DNA from: Pseudomonas sp. MM211
GTDB lineage: Bacteria > Pseudomonadota > Gammaproteobacteria > Pseudomonadales > Pseudomonadaceae
DNA length: 64,000 nt
Direction of reading: 5' to 3'
Assembly (NCBI RefSeq): GCF_020386635.1
Contig: NZ_CP081942.1
Location: forward strand, 4,092,001-4,156,000
Positions 54,625-64,000 of this stretch are shown here, in pieces (within the stretch, counting starts at the first letter, position 1; each line of letters opens with the position of its first letter). The notes below the pieces were generated by a model, which worked only from the letters and a program-made list of their open reading frames with translations, was not told the DNA's origin and did no database searches. Position numbers and translations under genes: made by a program.

Positions 54625-55230
54625 TCAACGACTGAATCCGAGCAGTGTACGCGCATAATCCTCGAGCGGCGCGCGGATCAGATCCTCTGGACTGGCGTCG
54701 TAGAACGTCAGGAATCCGCCACGACTGCGAATCCGCGCAGTGTCTACCAGATAACGGGTATTGGTCTCGATCAGCATCAGCTGCAGCACGCTGCGGTCGG
54801 TACCGAGCCGATCGAAAGCCTCCTGATCTTCCCACTCCTCCATGGTGCCGATACGGTCATCGGCATAGGCGAATCGGGTGTAGAGCAGATAGTGGGCACC
54901 GGCGGCGCGGGCCTCACCCAGCGCCTCGTCCAGGCCGACAGGGGCTCTGGCGCGGCGCACCATGGGGAAGTATTCAACGAAACCGCGGAATGCTTCCTCG
55001 GCCACTACGTTGGGCCGTGGGTAGGCGTGCTTGCCACTTGGCGCGAAGTGGCCCTGGGCAATGTAGATGAACGAATCACCCTGCAACCGCCAAGACGCCG
55101 AGCGCCGCACCTTGCTGTGATCCAGCACGCCTGCATCACGCAGGTGGTAGGTGGCGCCATCGGCCATATCGCTGACATTCATGCAGCCAGCCAGGCTCAG
55201 CAATATGGCCAGGGCGAACAGATTACGCAT
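54625..55230 (-). CDS. DUF4823-type lipoprotein
   Basis: 201 residues. The signal ends with LSLAGC (lipobox). The mature part opens with NVSDMADGATYHLRDAGVLDHSKVRR and contains SFIYIAQGHFAPSGKHAYPRPNVVAEEAFRGF and a final LIETNTRYLVDTARIRSRGGFLTFYDASPEDLIRAPLEDY. This pattern is that of a periplasmic/outer-membrane DUF4823 lipoprotein. Function unknown. Confidence 0.85.
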   Translation of the reverse strand: MRNLFALAILLSLAGCMNVSDMADGATYHLRDAGVLDHSKVRRSASWRLQGDSFIYIAQGHFAPSGKHAYPRPNVVAEEAFRGFVEYFPMVRRARAPVGLDEALGEARAAGAHYLLYTRFAYADDRIGTMEEWEDQEAFDRLGTDRSVLQLMLIETNTRYLVDTARIRSRGGFLTFYDASPEDLIRAPLEDYARTLLGFSR

Positions 55231-55331
55231 GTGAACTCTCCCGACACCGGCGACGGAAAACCGGCGAATGACTGCTCCAAGCAGGTTTCGCGCCAGTCGG
55301 CTCACGCGTGGCCCGAATCGGGCCCAAAGGT

Positions 55332-55970
55332 TCAGGCGGGAGGCGTCTCGCTATCGCGCTTGCGCTTGTTGCCCATGCGCACGCCGATATCCATCAGGAA
55401 CTGGAAGAAGCCTTCCTGATCTTCCAGCACATTGCTCCAGAACGGCGAGTGATAGAGCGCCACGGCCCCATGCACCAGTGCCCAGGCAGCGCAGTAGTGG
55501 AAGTACGGTGGCACGTCTTCGAGCTTGCCCTCGCTGATGCGACCCTTGATCAACTGGGTGAGACGCTCGAAGTTGGAGGCGCGAATGCTGTGCAACTGCT
55601 CGACCAGCTCAGGCACCTGATTGCCCTTGACCACCTTCTCTTCGAGGCGGTCGAACAGCCGGTAGCGCTGCGGGTCACGCATGCGGAATTCAAAGTAGGC
55701 CCGCGACAGCGCTTCCTTGTCACGGTCGATATCGGACGAATGCAGCAACTCGTTCAGATCGCGCTCGTAGTCGAGCATCAGCCGCAGGTAAATCTCCGCC
55801 TTCGACTTGAAATGCTTGTAGATGGTGCCTTTGCCGATACCCACGGCGTCAGCAATCATCTCCACAGTCACGCTGTCCTCGCCCTGCTCGAGGAAGAGTT
55901 TCAGGGCAATGTCGAGAATCTCCTGCTCGCGGCGGCGAAACTCACGGATCTTGCGGGGTTCTTTCTGCAT
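55332..55970 (-). CDS. TetR-family transcriptional regulator
   Basis: 212 residues. The HTH is in the N-terminal 60 residues (RREQEILDIALKLFLEQGEDSVTVEMIADAVGIGKGTIYKHFKSKAEIYLRLML). The C-terminal ligand domain is helical, ending GVRMGNKRKRDSETPPA. It resembles PA2957 of P. aeruginosa. The ATG at 55970 (MQKEPRKI) is the family-like start. It is divergent from the aminotransferase gene at 56045 with a 74-bp gap, so the control region there is shared. Confidence 0.93.
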   Translation of the reverse strand: MQKEPRKIREFRRREQEILDIALKLFLEQGEDSVTVEMIADAVGIGKGTIYKHFKSKAEIYLRLMLDYERDLNELLHSSDIDRDKEALSRAYFEFRMRDPQRYRLFDRLEEKVVKGNQVPELVEQLHSIRASNFERLTQLIKGRISEGKLEDVPPYFHYCAAWALVHGAVALYHSPFWSNVLEDQEGFFQFLMDIGVRMGNKRKRDSETPPA

Positions 55971-56044
55971 AAGGAAATGACAAGGTCGGAATTCAAGTCC
56001 GGTATTATGCCTAACTAACGCCAAATTGCACGGATCACGCGCTC

Positions 56045-57178
56045 ATGAATGCCATCATCGACGAGTTTCCCCAACCGGCCGATCTCTACTACCTGAATCA
56101 CGCTGCAGTCGCCCCCTGGCCGGCACGCACCGCACGGGCCGTAGAGCGCTTTGCCCGCGAGAACATCACCACGGGCGCGCGTGATTATCCGCAATGGCTG
56201 GAAACAGAACGCCGTCTGCGCGAGCGCCTGGCACGCTTGCTCAACGCGCCCTCACGAGCCGACATCGCACTGGTCAAGAACACTTCGGAAGCCCTGTCGT
56301 TCGTGGCTTTCGGCCTGGACTGGCGTGATGGTGACCAGGTCATCATCAGCACCGAGGAATTCCCGTCCAACCGTATCGTCTGGGAAGCACTGCGCCCACA
56401 GGGCGTGGAAGTCGTCCAGGTCAACCTTCAGGACGGCGATGCCGAAAGCGTCTTGCTCGCCGCCTGTACGCCCCGTACCCGTCTGATGGCCATCAGTGCC
56501 GTGCAATACGCCAGCGGTTTGCGCCTGGATCTGCAGCGCCTCGGTACCGGCTGCGAACAGCGCGGCGTTCTGCTCTGCGTCGATGCCATCCAGCAGCTGG
56601 GCGCCATGAGCGTGGACGTGCAAAGCAGTCGTTGCGCCTTCGCCATGGCCGATGGTCACAAGTGGCTGCTCGGCCCTGAGGGCCTGGGCGTGTTCTATTG
56701 CCGTCAGGATCTGCGCGAGCAGCTGACCCTGCACGAATACGGCTGGCACATGCTCGAGCACGCTGGCGACTATGACCGTGACGACTGGCAGCCGGCCCGC
56801 AGCGCCAGGCGCTTCGAATGCGGCAGCCCCAACATGCTCGGCGCCATGGCGCTGGAAGCGAGCCTGTCGCTGCTCGAAGAGGTAGGCATGCCGCAGGTCG
56901 AACAGGCCGTGCACCAGCGCGTACAGTGGCTGCTCGACGGCCTGCAGGACATCGCCGGCGTACAACTGCGCAGTGTCATCGAGCGCGAGAAACGCGCAGG
57001 CATCCTGACCTTTTCCCTGAACGGCTGGGACAATCGCGCCCTGCACGAACGCCTCAAAAGCGAACAGATCATCTGCGCTCAACGCGGAGGCGGCATTCGC
57101 CTGTCGCCGCACTTCTACACCGAGCCACGGATTATCGAACACACGCTGAAGCTGATACGGCGACTGGCCAGCGAATAA
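56045..57178 (+). CDS. Aminotransferase class V-fold protein
   Basis: 377 residues of the cysteine desulfurase/isopenicillin-N-epimerase-like class V group. VKNTSEALSFVAFGLDWRDGDQVIISTEEFPSNRIVWEAL, DAIQQLGAMSVDVQSSRCAFAMADGHKWLLGPEGLGVFYC (the PLP lysine is in ADGHKWLLGP), and RFECGSPNMLGAMAL are visible. No conserved Cys-loop typical of a desulfurase is seen, so a desulfurase role is not supported. Product unknown. Confidence 0.9.
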   Translation: MNAIIDEFPQPADLYYLNHAAVAPWPARTARAVERFARENITTGARDYPQWLETERRLRERLARLLNAPSRADIALVKNTSEALSFVAFGLDWRDGDQVIISTEEFPSNRIVWEALRPQGVEVVQVNLQDGDAESVLLAACTPRTRLMAISAVQYASGLRLDLQRLGTGCEQRGVLLCVDAIQQLGAMSVDVQSSRCAFAMADGHKWLLGPEGLGVFYCRQDLREQLTLHEYGWHMLEHAGDYDRDDWQPARSARRFECGSPNMLGAMALEASLSLLEEVGMPQVEQAVHQRVQWLLDGLQDIAGVQLRSVIEREKRAGILTFSLNGWDNRALHERLKSEQIICAQRGGGIRLSPHFYTEPRIIEHTLKLIRRLASE

Positions 57179-57259
57179 GCACTCAGCAGCGGGAAAAATA
57201 TTCCAAATCCGTTTAAAGCCGGAGATGGACGTCTGCCGCACATGGCCAATACTTCAAGT

Positions 57260-57372
57260 ACCGGTGCGGCATGCCCCCCAAGTGTCGCAGCGGCCGGAGT
57301 GCCGAGGATCGCGCACTCCGCTTGACTCCTAAAGGTCTTGACCCGGCTTCCGTGCGAAACCGGGTTTTTTTT
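57260..57372 (+). ncRNA. rgsA: Probable sRNA RgsA (P16-like)
   Basis: Between PA2958-like and tatD genes, where P. aeruginosa has the sRNA P16/RgsA. A conserved-looking block (GGAGTGC...GCACTCC stem at 57296-57319, then CTTGACTCCTAAAGGTCTTGACC) ends in a strong terminator ACCCGG...CCGGGT-T8 (57341-57372). CAATACT at 57247-57253 is a plausible sigma70/sigmaS -10, putting the 5' end near 57260 and the length near 113 nt. Identity is from synteny and memory; no covariance search was run. Confidence 0.65.
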
Positions 57373-57474
57373 GGCTAGCCACTCCTGTCAGCAACCCTTC
57401 GAGCCGGCGCCGCGTCGTTAAAAATGGCGCCCGAGCATAGTTAGGATCTGCAATGGCGACCTAACGGGTGCGGC

Positions 57475-58257
57475 TCAGGCTACCCGTGCCAACGGGAACA
57501 GGCGCTTGAAGTTCTCGCCGGTCTGCCACGCTAGCTCTTCGTAGCTAACGCCACGCAGCACTGCCAGGTACTCGGCAACATCACGCACGTACTCTGGCAG
57601 GTTCGGCTTGCCACGATGGGGGATGGGCGCCAGATAGGGCGAATCGGTCTCCACCAGCAGGCGATCGGCGGGCACCTGGCGGGCGACTTCACGCAACGCA
57701 TCGGCGTTGCGGAAGGTGACGATACCGGACAGCGAAATGTAGAAGCCGATATCCAGCGCCGCTTTGGCCATCTCCCAGTCCTCGGTGAAGCAATGCAGCA
57801 CGCCGCCCTGGGGCAACGCCGCCTCGCGCAGCAGCGCGAGGGTGTCGGCACGCGCTTCGCGGGTATGCACGATCACCGGTTTGCCAGTGATCTGCGCGGC
57901 TTGCAGGTGCAGGCGGAAAGCCTCCTGCTGCAGCTGCGCCGCTTCCGGTTCGTAGTGGTAGTCCAGGCCAGTTTCACCAATGGCAACAACACCTGGGTGA
58001 TCCAGCTCGGCAAGCAGCCAGTCCAGCGCCGGTGCACTGCCAGGTTCGAGATCGAGCGGGTGGATGCCGACGGAGCAGTCGACGTCGGTGTAGCGCTGCG
58101 CCAGCTCGCGTACGTTGGCAGCGTTCTCGGCGCTAACACCAATGCACAGGAAGTGGCCGACACCACGAGCGCGGGCGGCTGCCAGGGCGTCGTCCAGCGA
58201 ACCGCCACGGGCGGCTAGGTCGAGACGGTCGAGATGGCAGTGGGAATCTATGAGCAT
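57475..58257 (-). CDS. TatD-family metal-dependent hydrolase
   Basis: 260 residues. Metal-binding segments: MLIDSHCHLDRLD, AIGETGLDYHY, VIVHTREA, GVLHCFTEDW and VETDSPYLAPIPHRGKPNLPEY. The family includes 3'-5' DNA exonucleases and D-amino-acyl-related deaminase-like proteins; DNA-repair exonuclease is the common view. Starts ATG at 58257. First of the downstream block toward the window edge; the next upstream gene on the same strand, pilZ, ends 92 bp away. Confidence 0.93.
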   Translation of the reverse strand: MLIDSHCHLDRLDLAARGGSLDDALAAARARGVGHFLCIGVSAENAANVRELAQRYTDVDCSVGIHPLDLEPGSAPALDWLLAELDHPGVVAIGETGLDYHYEPEAAQLQQEAFRLHLQAAQITGKPVIVHTREARADTLALLREAALPQGGVLHCFTEDWEMAKAALDIGFYISLSGIVTFRNADALREVARQVPADRLLVETDSPYLAPIPHRGKPNLPEYVRDVAEYLAVLRGVSYEELAWQTGENFKRLFPLARVA

Positions 58258-58348
58258 AAATCAGAGCCTTGAGCGGCAAGCGTGGCGGCGCACGGGATCA
58301 GGCAGACAGCGAGGCCTGCCCATCATCCGCGACGCCTGCTTGCCGTCG

Positions 58349-58705
58349 TTACATCGTATGGGTGGGACGATCAGACTTGAGGGCACCGGCCAGGTAAGTC
58401 TCGATCTTGTTGCGGGCAGTGTTGTCGCCCTCGTTGAACTGCACGCCCACACCTGCAGCGCGATTGCCTTGGGCGCCCTTCGGGGTGATCCACACGACCT
58501 TGCCGGCGACCGGGATCTTTTCCGGTTCATCCATCAGATTGAGGAGCATGAACACTTCATCACCGAGCCTGTAGCTTTTGTTCGTGGGGATGAACAGGCC
58601 GCCGTTCTTGATGAAGGGCATGTAGGCGGCATAAAGCACAGATTTGTCCTTGATGGTCAGGGACAGAATGCCGTTACGGGGCCCCAGATTCGGTGGCAAG
58701 CTCAT
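58349..58705 (-). CDS. pilZ: Type IV pilus assembly protein PilZ
   Basis: 118-residue PilZ-domain protein needed for twitching motility in P. aeruginosa. The sequence NGGLFIPTNKSYRLGDEVFMLLNLMDEPEKIPVAGKVVWITPKGAQGNRAAGVGVQFNEGD matches. The canonical c-di-GMP-binding RxxxR is not visible, as is known for PilZ itself, which binds c-di-GMP poorly or not at all. The gene order holB-pilZ-tatD supports the assignment. Confidence 0.95.
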   Translation of the reverse strand: MSLPPNLGPRNGILSLTIKDKSVLYAAYMPFIKNGGLFIPTNKSYRLGDEVFMLLNLMDEPEKIPVAGKVVWITPKGAQGNRAAGVGVQFNEGDNTARNKIETYLAGALKSDRPTHTM

Positions 58706-58739
58706 GCGTGATTCCTGATGTCGTGGCGTGAGGTCGATT

Positions 58740-61418
<2,679 letters not shown>

Positions 61419-61421
61419 GAA

Positions 61422-62234
61422 TCAGCAGTCCAGTAGATGACGGGCAATGGCCTGCAGTTTACGGGTGAGCGGCCCGACCGACCAGTGACGGTCTTGCAAC
61501 TCACGAACCGGCCATACGCCGTACAGGCTGTTGCAGAGAAAGACTTCGTCTGCGGCCAGCAGTTCGTTCAATTCGATATCGCGTGTCTGACAGGCAATCC
61601 CCAGGTCTTGCGCCTGCTCCAGTAGCTCGGCACGCATCACCCCCGCCACACCGCAGCGCGACAATTCAGGCGTCGACAACACACCATCACGCACCAGAAA
61701 CAGGTTGCTGAACACGCCCTCGACTACGCGCCCCGACACATCGCGCATCAATCCTTCGGCAAACTCGCCACCCTGCCACTCGGCACGGGCCAGCACTTGC
61801 TCCAGACGATTGAGGTGCTTGAGACCGGCCAGCAACGGCTGCTCGGCCAGGCGTGTTTCACAGGGGAATAGGCGGATGCCGCTCTCGCCATGCTGCGGCA
61901 AGTAAGCCGGCATGGCGCCAGCCTGAAGAATGCGCCGCGGCGCTCCGGCAGAAGGGGCGTAACCCCGCTGGCCGTCACCACGGGTAACGATCAGCTTGGC
62001 AACACCCTGCCCCAGCTCGGCGCAGAAGGCAGACAGCTCGCGACGTAACTGAGCTGCATCCAGGTCGATACGCAATCGCACACAACCCGCAGTAACCCGC
62101 GTCAGGTGGCGCTCAAGCAGCACGGGCTGGCCGCCCCCTACCGCTATGGTTTCGAACAGGCCATCACCGTAAGCCAGACCACGATCCACCAGAGGTAGCG
62201 TCGTGGCCGGCTGACCGTCGACCCAACTGAACAT
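61422..62234 (-). CDS. pabC: Aminodeoxychorismate lyase
   Basis: 270-residue fold-type IV PLP enzyme that forms p-aminobenzoate from the PabB product. GLAYGDGLFETIAVGGGQPVLLERHL, VTRGDGQRGYAPS, GLKHLNRLEQVLARAEW (PLP Lys in GLKHLNR), VVEGVFSNLFLVRDGVLSTPELSRCGVAGVMR and ADEVFLCNSLYGVWPV are visible. The ATG at 62234 overlaps the fabF stop codon by one base (TGATG). Confidence 0.96.
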   Translation of the reverse strand: MFSWVDGQPATTLPLVDRGLAYGDGLFETIAVGGGQPVLLERHLTRVTAGCVRLRIDLDAAQLRRELSAFCAELGQGVAKLIVTRGDGQRGYAPSAGAPRRILQAGAMPAYLPQHGESGIRLFPCETRLAEQPLLAGLKHLNRLEQVLARAEWQGGEFAEGLMRDVSGRVVEGVFSNLFLVRDGVLSTPELSRCGVAGVMRAELLEQAQDLGIACQTRDIELNELLAADEVFLCNSLYGVWPVRELQDRHWSVGPLTRKLQAIARHLLDC

Positions 62235-63477
62235 CAATCGGCGTACCGACGGAATACCAGTGAGCCGTTGGTTCCACCAAATCCGAAGGAATTGGACAGC
62301 GCCACTTCAATCGGCATCTTGCGCGCTTCATGAGGCACGAAGTCTAGGTCACAACCCTCGTCCGGCTCATCCAGATTGATGGTCGGCGGCGCTACCTGAT
62401 CACGCAGTGCCAACACACAGAAGATGGCCTCCACCGCACCGGCTGCGCCAAGCAAGTGGCCGGTCATCGACTTGGTCGAGCTTACTGCAACGGAGTGAGC
62501 GTGCTCACCGAATACCGACTTGATCGCCGACACTTCGGCCTTGTCGCCAGCCGAGGTGGAGGTGCCGTGGGCGTTGATGTACTGCACATCAGAAGGCTGT
62601 ATGCCTGCATCGCGCAATGCGTTAGTCATGCAGCGCGCCGCGCCGGCACCGTCTTCGGGGGAGAGGTCATGTGGAAGGCGTCGCCGCTCATGCCAAAGCC
62701 AATCAGCTCGGCGTAGATGCTGGCACCACGCGCCTTGGCGTGCTCCAACTCTTCCAGCACCAGCGCGCCAGCGCCATCTGACAGCACGAAGCCGTCACGG
62801 CCCTTGTCCCATGGCCGGCTGGCCTTGGTCGGCTCGTCGTTACGGGTGGACAGAGCCCGCGCCGCGCCAAAGCCGCCCATACCCAGACCGCAGGCCGCCA
62901 TTTCGGCACCACCGGCAATCATCACGTCGGCCTCGCCATAAGCGATATTGCGTGCAGCCATGCCGATACAGTGGGTACCGGTAGTGCAAGCGGTTGCGAT
63001 AGCGTAGTTAGGCCCCTGCAGACCGAGGTGGATCGACAGGAAGCCGGAAATCATGTTGATGATCGAGCCCGGCACGAAGAACGGCGAAATGCGCCGTGGC
63101 CCCTGCTCGTGCAGCGACTTGCAGTTGTTCTCGATGTTGGTCAGGCCGCCGATGCCGGAGCCCATCGCCACACCGATGCGATCACGGTTGGCATCGGTAA
63201 TTTCCAGGCCGCAATCACGCGCTGCCTGAAAGCTTGCCGCCAAACCGTATTGAATGAATAGATCGAGCTTGCGCGCCTCTTTGGCGGACAGATACGGCTC
63301 GACATCGAAATTCTTTACCGAACCACCAAAGCGAGTGGAATAGGCAGAAAGATCCATGTGGTCGATCAGGCCGATGCCACTACGGCCGGCCAGAATGCCC
63401 TGCCAGCTGCTCGGCACATCGTTACCCAGCGGCGACAACATGCCCATACCGGTAACCACGACGCGTCTACGCGACAC
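62234..63477 (-). pseudogene. fabF: 3-oxoacyl-ACP synthase II FabF, frameshifted
   Basis: The first part (63477 to about 62657) encodes the N-terminal two thirds, with active-site Cys164 in [10 protein letters not shown], and the second (62629-62234) the rest, with both catalytic His motifs [11 protein letters not shown] and [14 protein letters not shown]. The join should read [19 protein letters not shown], but five C residues (complement of G at 62657-62661) stand where six, or an extra base, are needed. The first frame therefore ends early (ending KTVPARRAA). The GTG start has GAGGAG upstream. Either a real one-base deletion or a homopolymer sequencing error; the rest of both frames looks perfectly preserved. 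Confidence 0.9.
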
Positions 63478-63634
63478 AGCAATCTCCTCTTAATCAGGTT
63501 TTTCGACGCCTTGATGCACCTGGCAAGCCATTGCTCAGGCAGATTGATCATCCGGCGATTGGTTCGAGTGGCAATTTCACCCGAACAGACAAACGCCATT
63601 GGCGCGTCTCTTACAGCTACAGGAACCGTCAAAG

Positions 63635-63668
63635 AAAAGCCGCACGCCTTTGCAGACGTGCGGCTTTT
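63635..63668 (-). terminator. Partial terminator/attenuator between acpP and fabF
   Basis: A 12-bp stem AAAAGCCGCACG/CGTGCGGCTTTT read on the minus strand, with U-run. It lies 25 bp after acpP and 158 bp before fabF, so most transcripts should end here and give more acpP than fabF message. Confidence 0.85.
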
Positions 63669-63692
63669 CCAATTCGGGAAGCGACGAACTGC

Positions 63693-63929
63693 TTACTGCG
63701 CGTGCGTAGTAACGTAGTCGATTGCTTCCTGAACGGTGGTGATCTTCTCGGCTTGTTCGTCCGGGATCTCGGTCTCGAATTCTTCTTCGAGAGCCATCAC
63801 CAGCTCAACGGTGTCAAGAGAGTCGGCACCCAGGTCTTCAACGAAGGAAGCGCTGTTGGTTACTTCTTCTTCCTTCACGCCCAGTTGCTCGGCAACGATT
63901 TTCTTGACGCGTTCTTCGATGGTGCTCAC
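63693..63929 (-). CDS. acpP: Acyl carrier protein
   Basis: 78-residue acidic carrier. The phosphopantetheine Ser37 is in [18 protein letters not shown]. Start is GTG at 63929 (GTGAGCACC), with AGGAG about 8 nt upstream. It precedes fabF in the usual order, separated by the attenuator. Highly expressed in all bacteria. Confidence 0.98.
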   Translation of the reverse strand: MSTIEERVKKIVAEQLGVKEEEVTNSASFVEDLGADSLDTVELVMALEEEFETEIPDEQAEKITTVQEAIDYVTTHAQ

Positions 63930-64000
63930 GTGTTATCACTCCTATGGGACAAATCCAGCCAGCTGGTTGTGCGGGCAAGTGTATAGAAAGGGTTTTCAGC

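Overview
The window is chromosomal DNA from a Pseudomonas, most likely of the mendocina/oleovorans/alcaligenes side of the genus rather than aeruginosa. The evidence is high-GC coding sequence, PhhR/PhhA/PhhB, an EF-P with Arg at position 32 next to EarP, a SagS/OspR/glutathione-peroxidase block, PilZ beside HolB, and several Pseudomonas-type REP palindromes. Gene order largely follows, in rearranged blocks, what I recall of P. aeruginosa PAO1. No alignment was run, so locus equivalences are memory-based inference.

Layout. 0-2 kb: phenylalanine hydroxylation genes (phhR partial, phhA, phhB). 2-5.8 kb: a salt-tolerance cassette, an MFS transporter followed by a fused phosphatase/glycosyltransferase that looks like glucosylglycerol-phosphate synthase/phosphatase. 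5.9-11.6 kb: cobF, prmB, an isochorismatase-fold protein lacking its nucleophilic Cys, an Smr-domain protein, and efp with earP. 11.7-14.1 kb: an A/T-richer accessory patch next to tRNA-Ser, with a decayed phage-type repressor, three operator-like palindromes, a frameshifted minus-strand remnant and small membrane-protein genes. 14.4-22.9 kb: crotonase, acyltransferase, CorA, an ABC-2 exporter pair, GST and fadE. 23.0-23.4 kb: a duplicated Glu-Gly-Glu-Gly tRNA operon with a strong stable-RNA promoter. 23.8-32.9 kb: free-Met-sulfoxide reductase, AAA ATPase, hybrid kinase SagS, the OspR/glutathione peroxidase/MsrB oxidative-stress set, alaA and htpX. 32.9-41.9 kb: tpm, a DODA-type dioxygenase, pabB, deaD, a class II DAHP synthase and a CPBP protease. 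42-50.2 kb: an envelope-related stretch, with a lipoprotein, an ECF sigma/anti-sigma pair transcribed behind a VWA lipoprotein, a MocR regulator, an OmpA/DUF4398/solute-binding cluster and a hydrolase. 50.3-54 kb: etfBA divergent from ETF-quinone oxidoreductase, sharing a PsrA-like box. 54-64 kb: a TetR regulator, the probable sRNA rgsA, and the block tatD-pilZ-holB-tmk-mltG-pabC-fabF-acpP on the minus strand, in which fabF is frameshifted.

Functional themes are beta-oxidation and its electron transfer (fadE, crotonase, ETF, ETF-QO, PsrA box), peroxide and sulfoxide repair (gpx, ospR, msrB, fRMsr), and fatty-acid/folate/replication housekeeping. The least ordinary content is the glucosylglycerol cassette, the phage remnant with its operator array, the VWA-sigma-anti-sigma operon, palindromes that supply stop codons to convergent genes, and the fabF frameshift. 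I did not find a clearly new multi-gene defence or mobile system.
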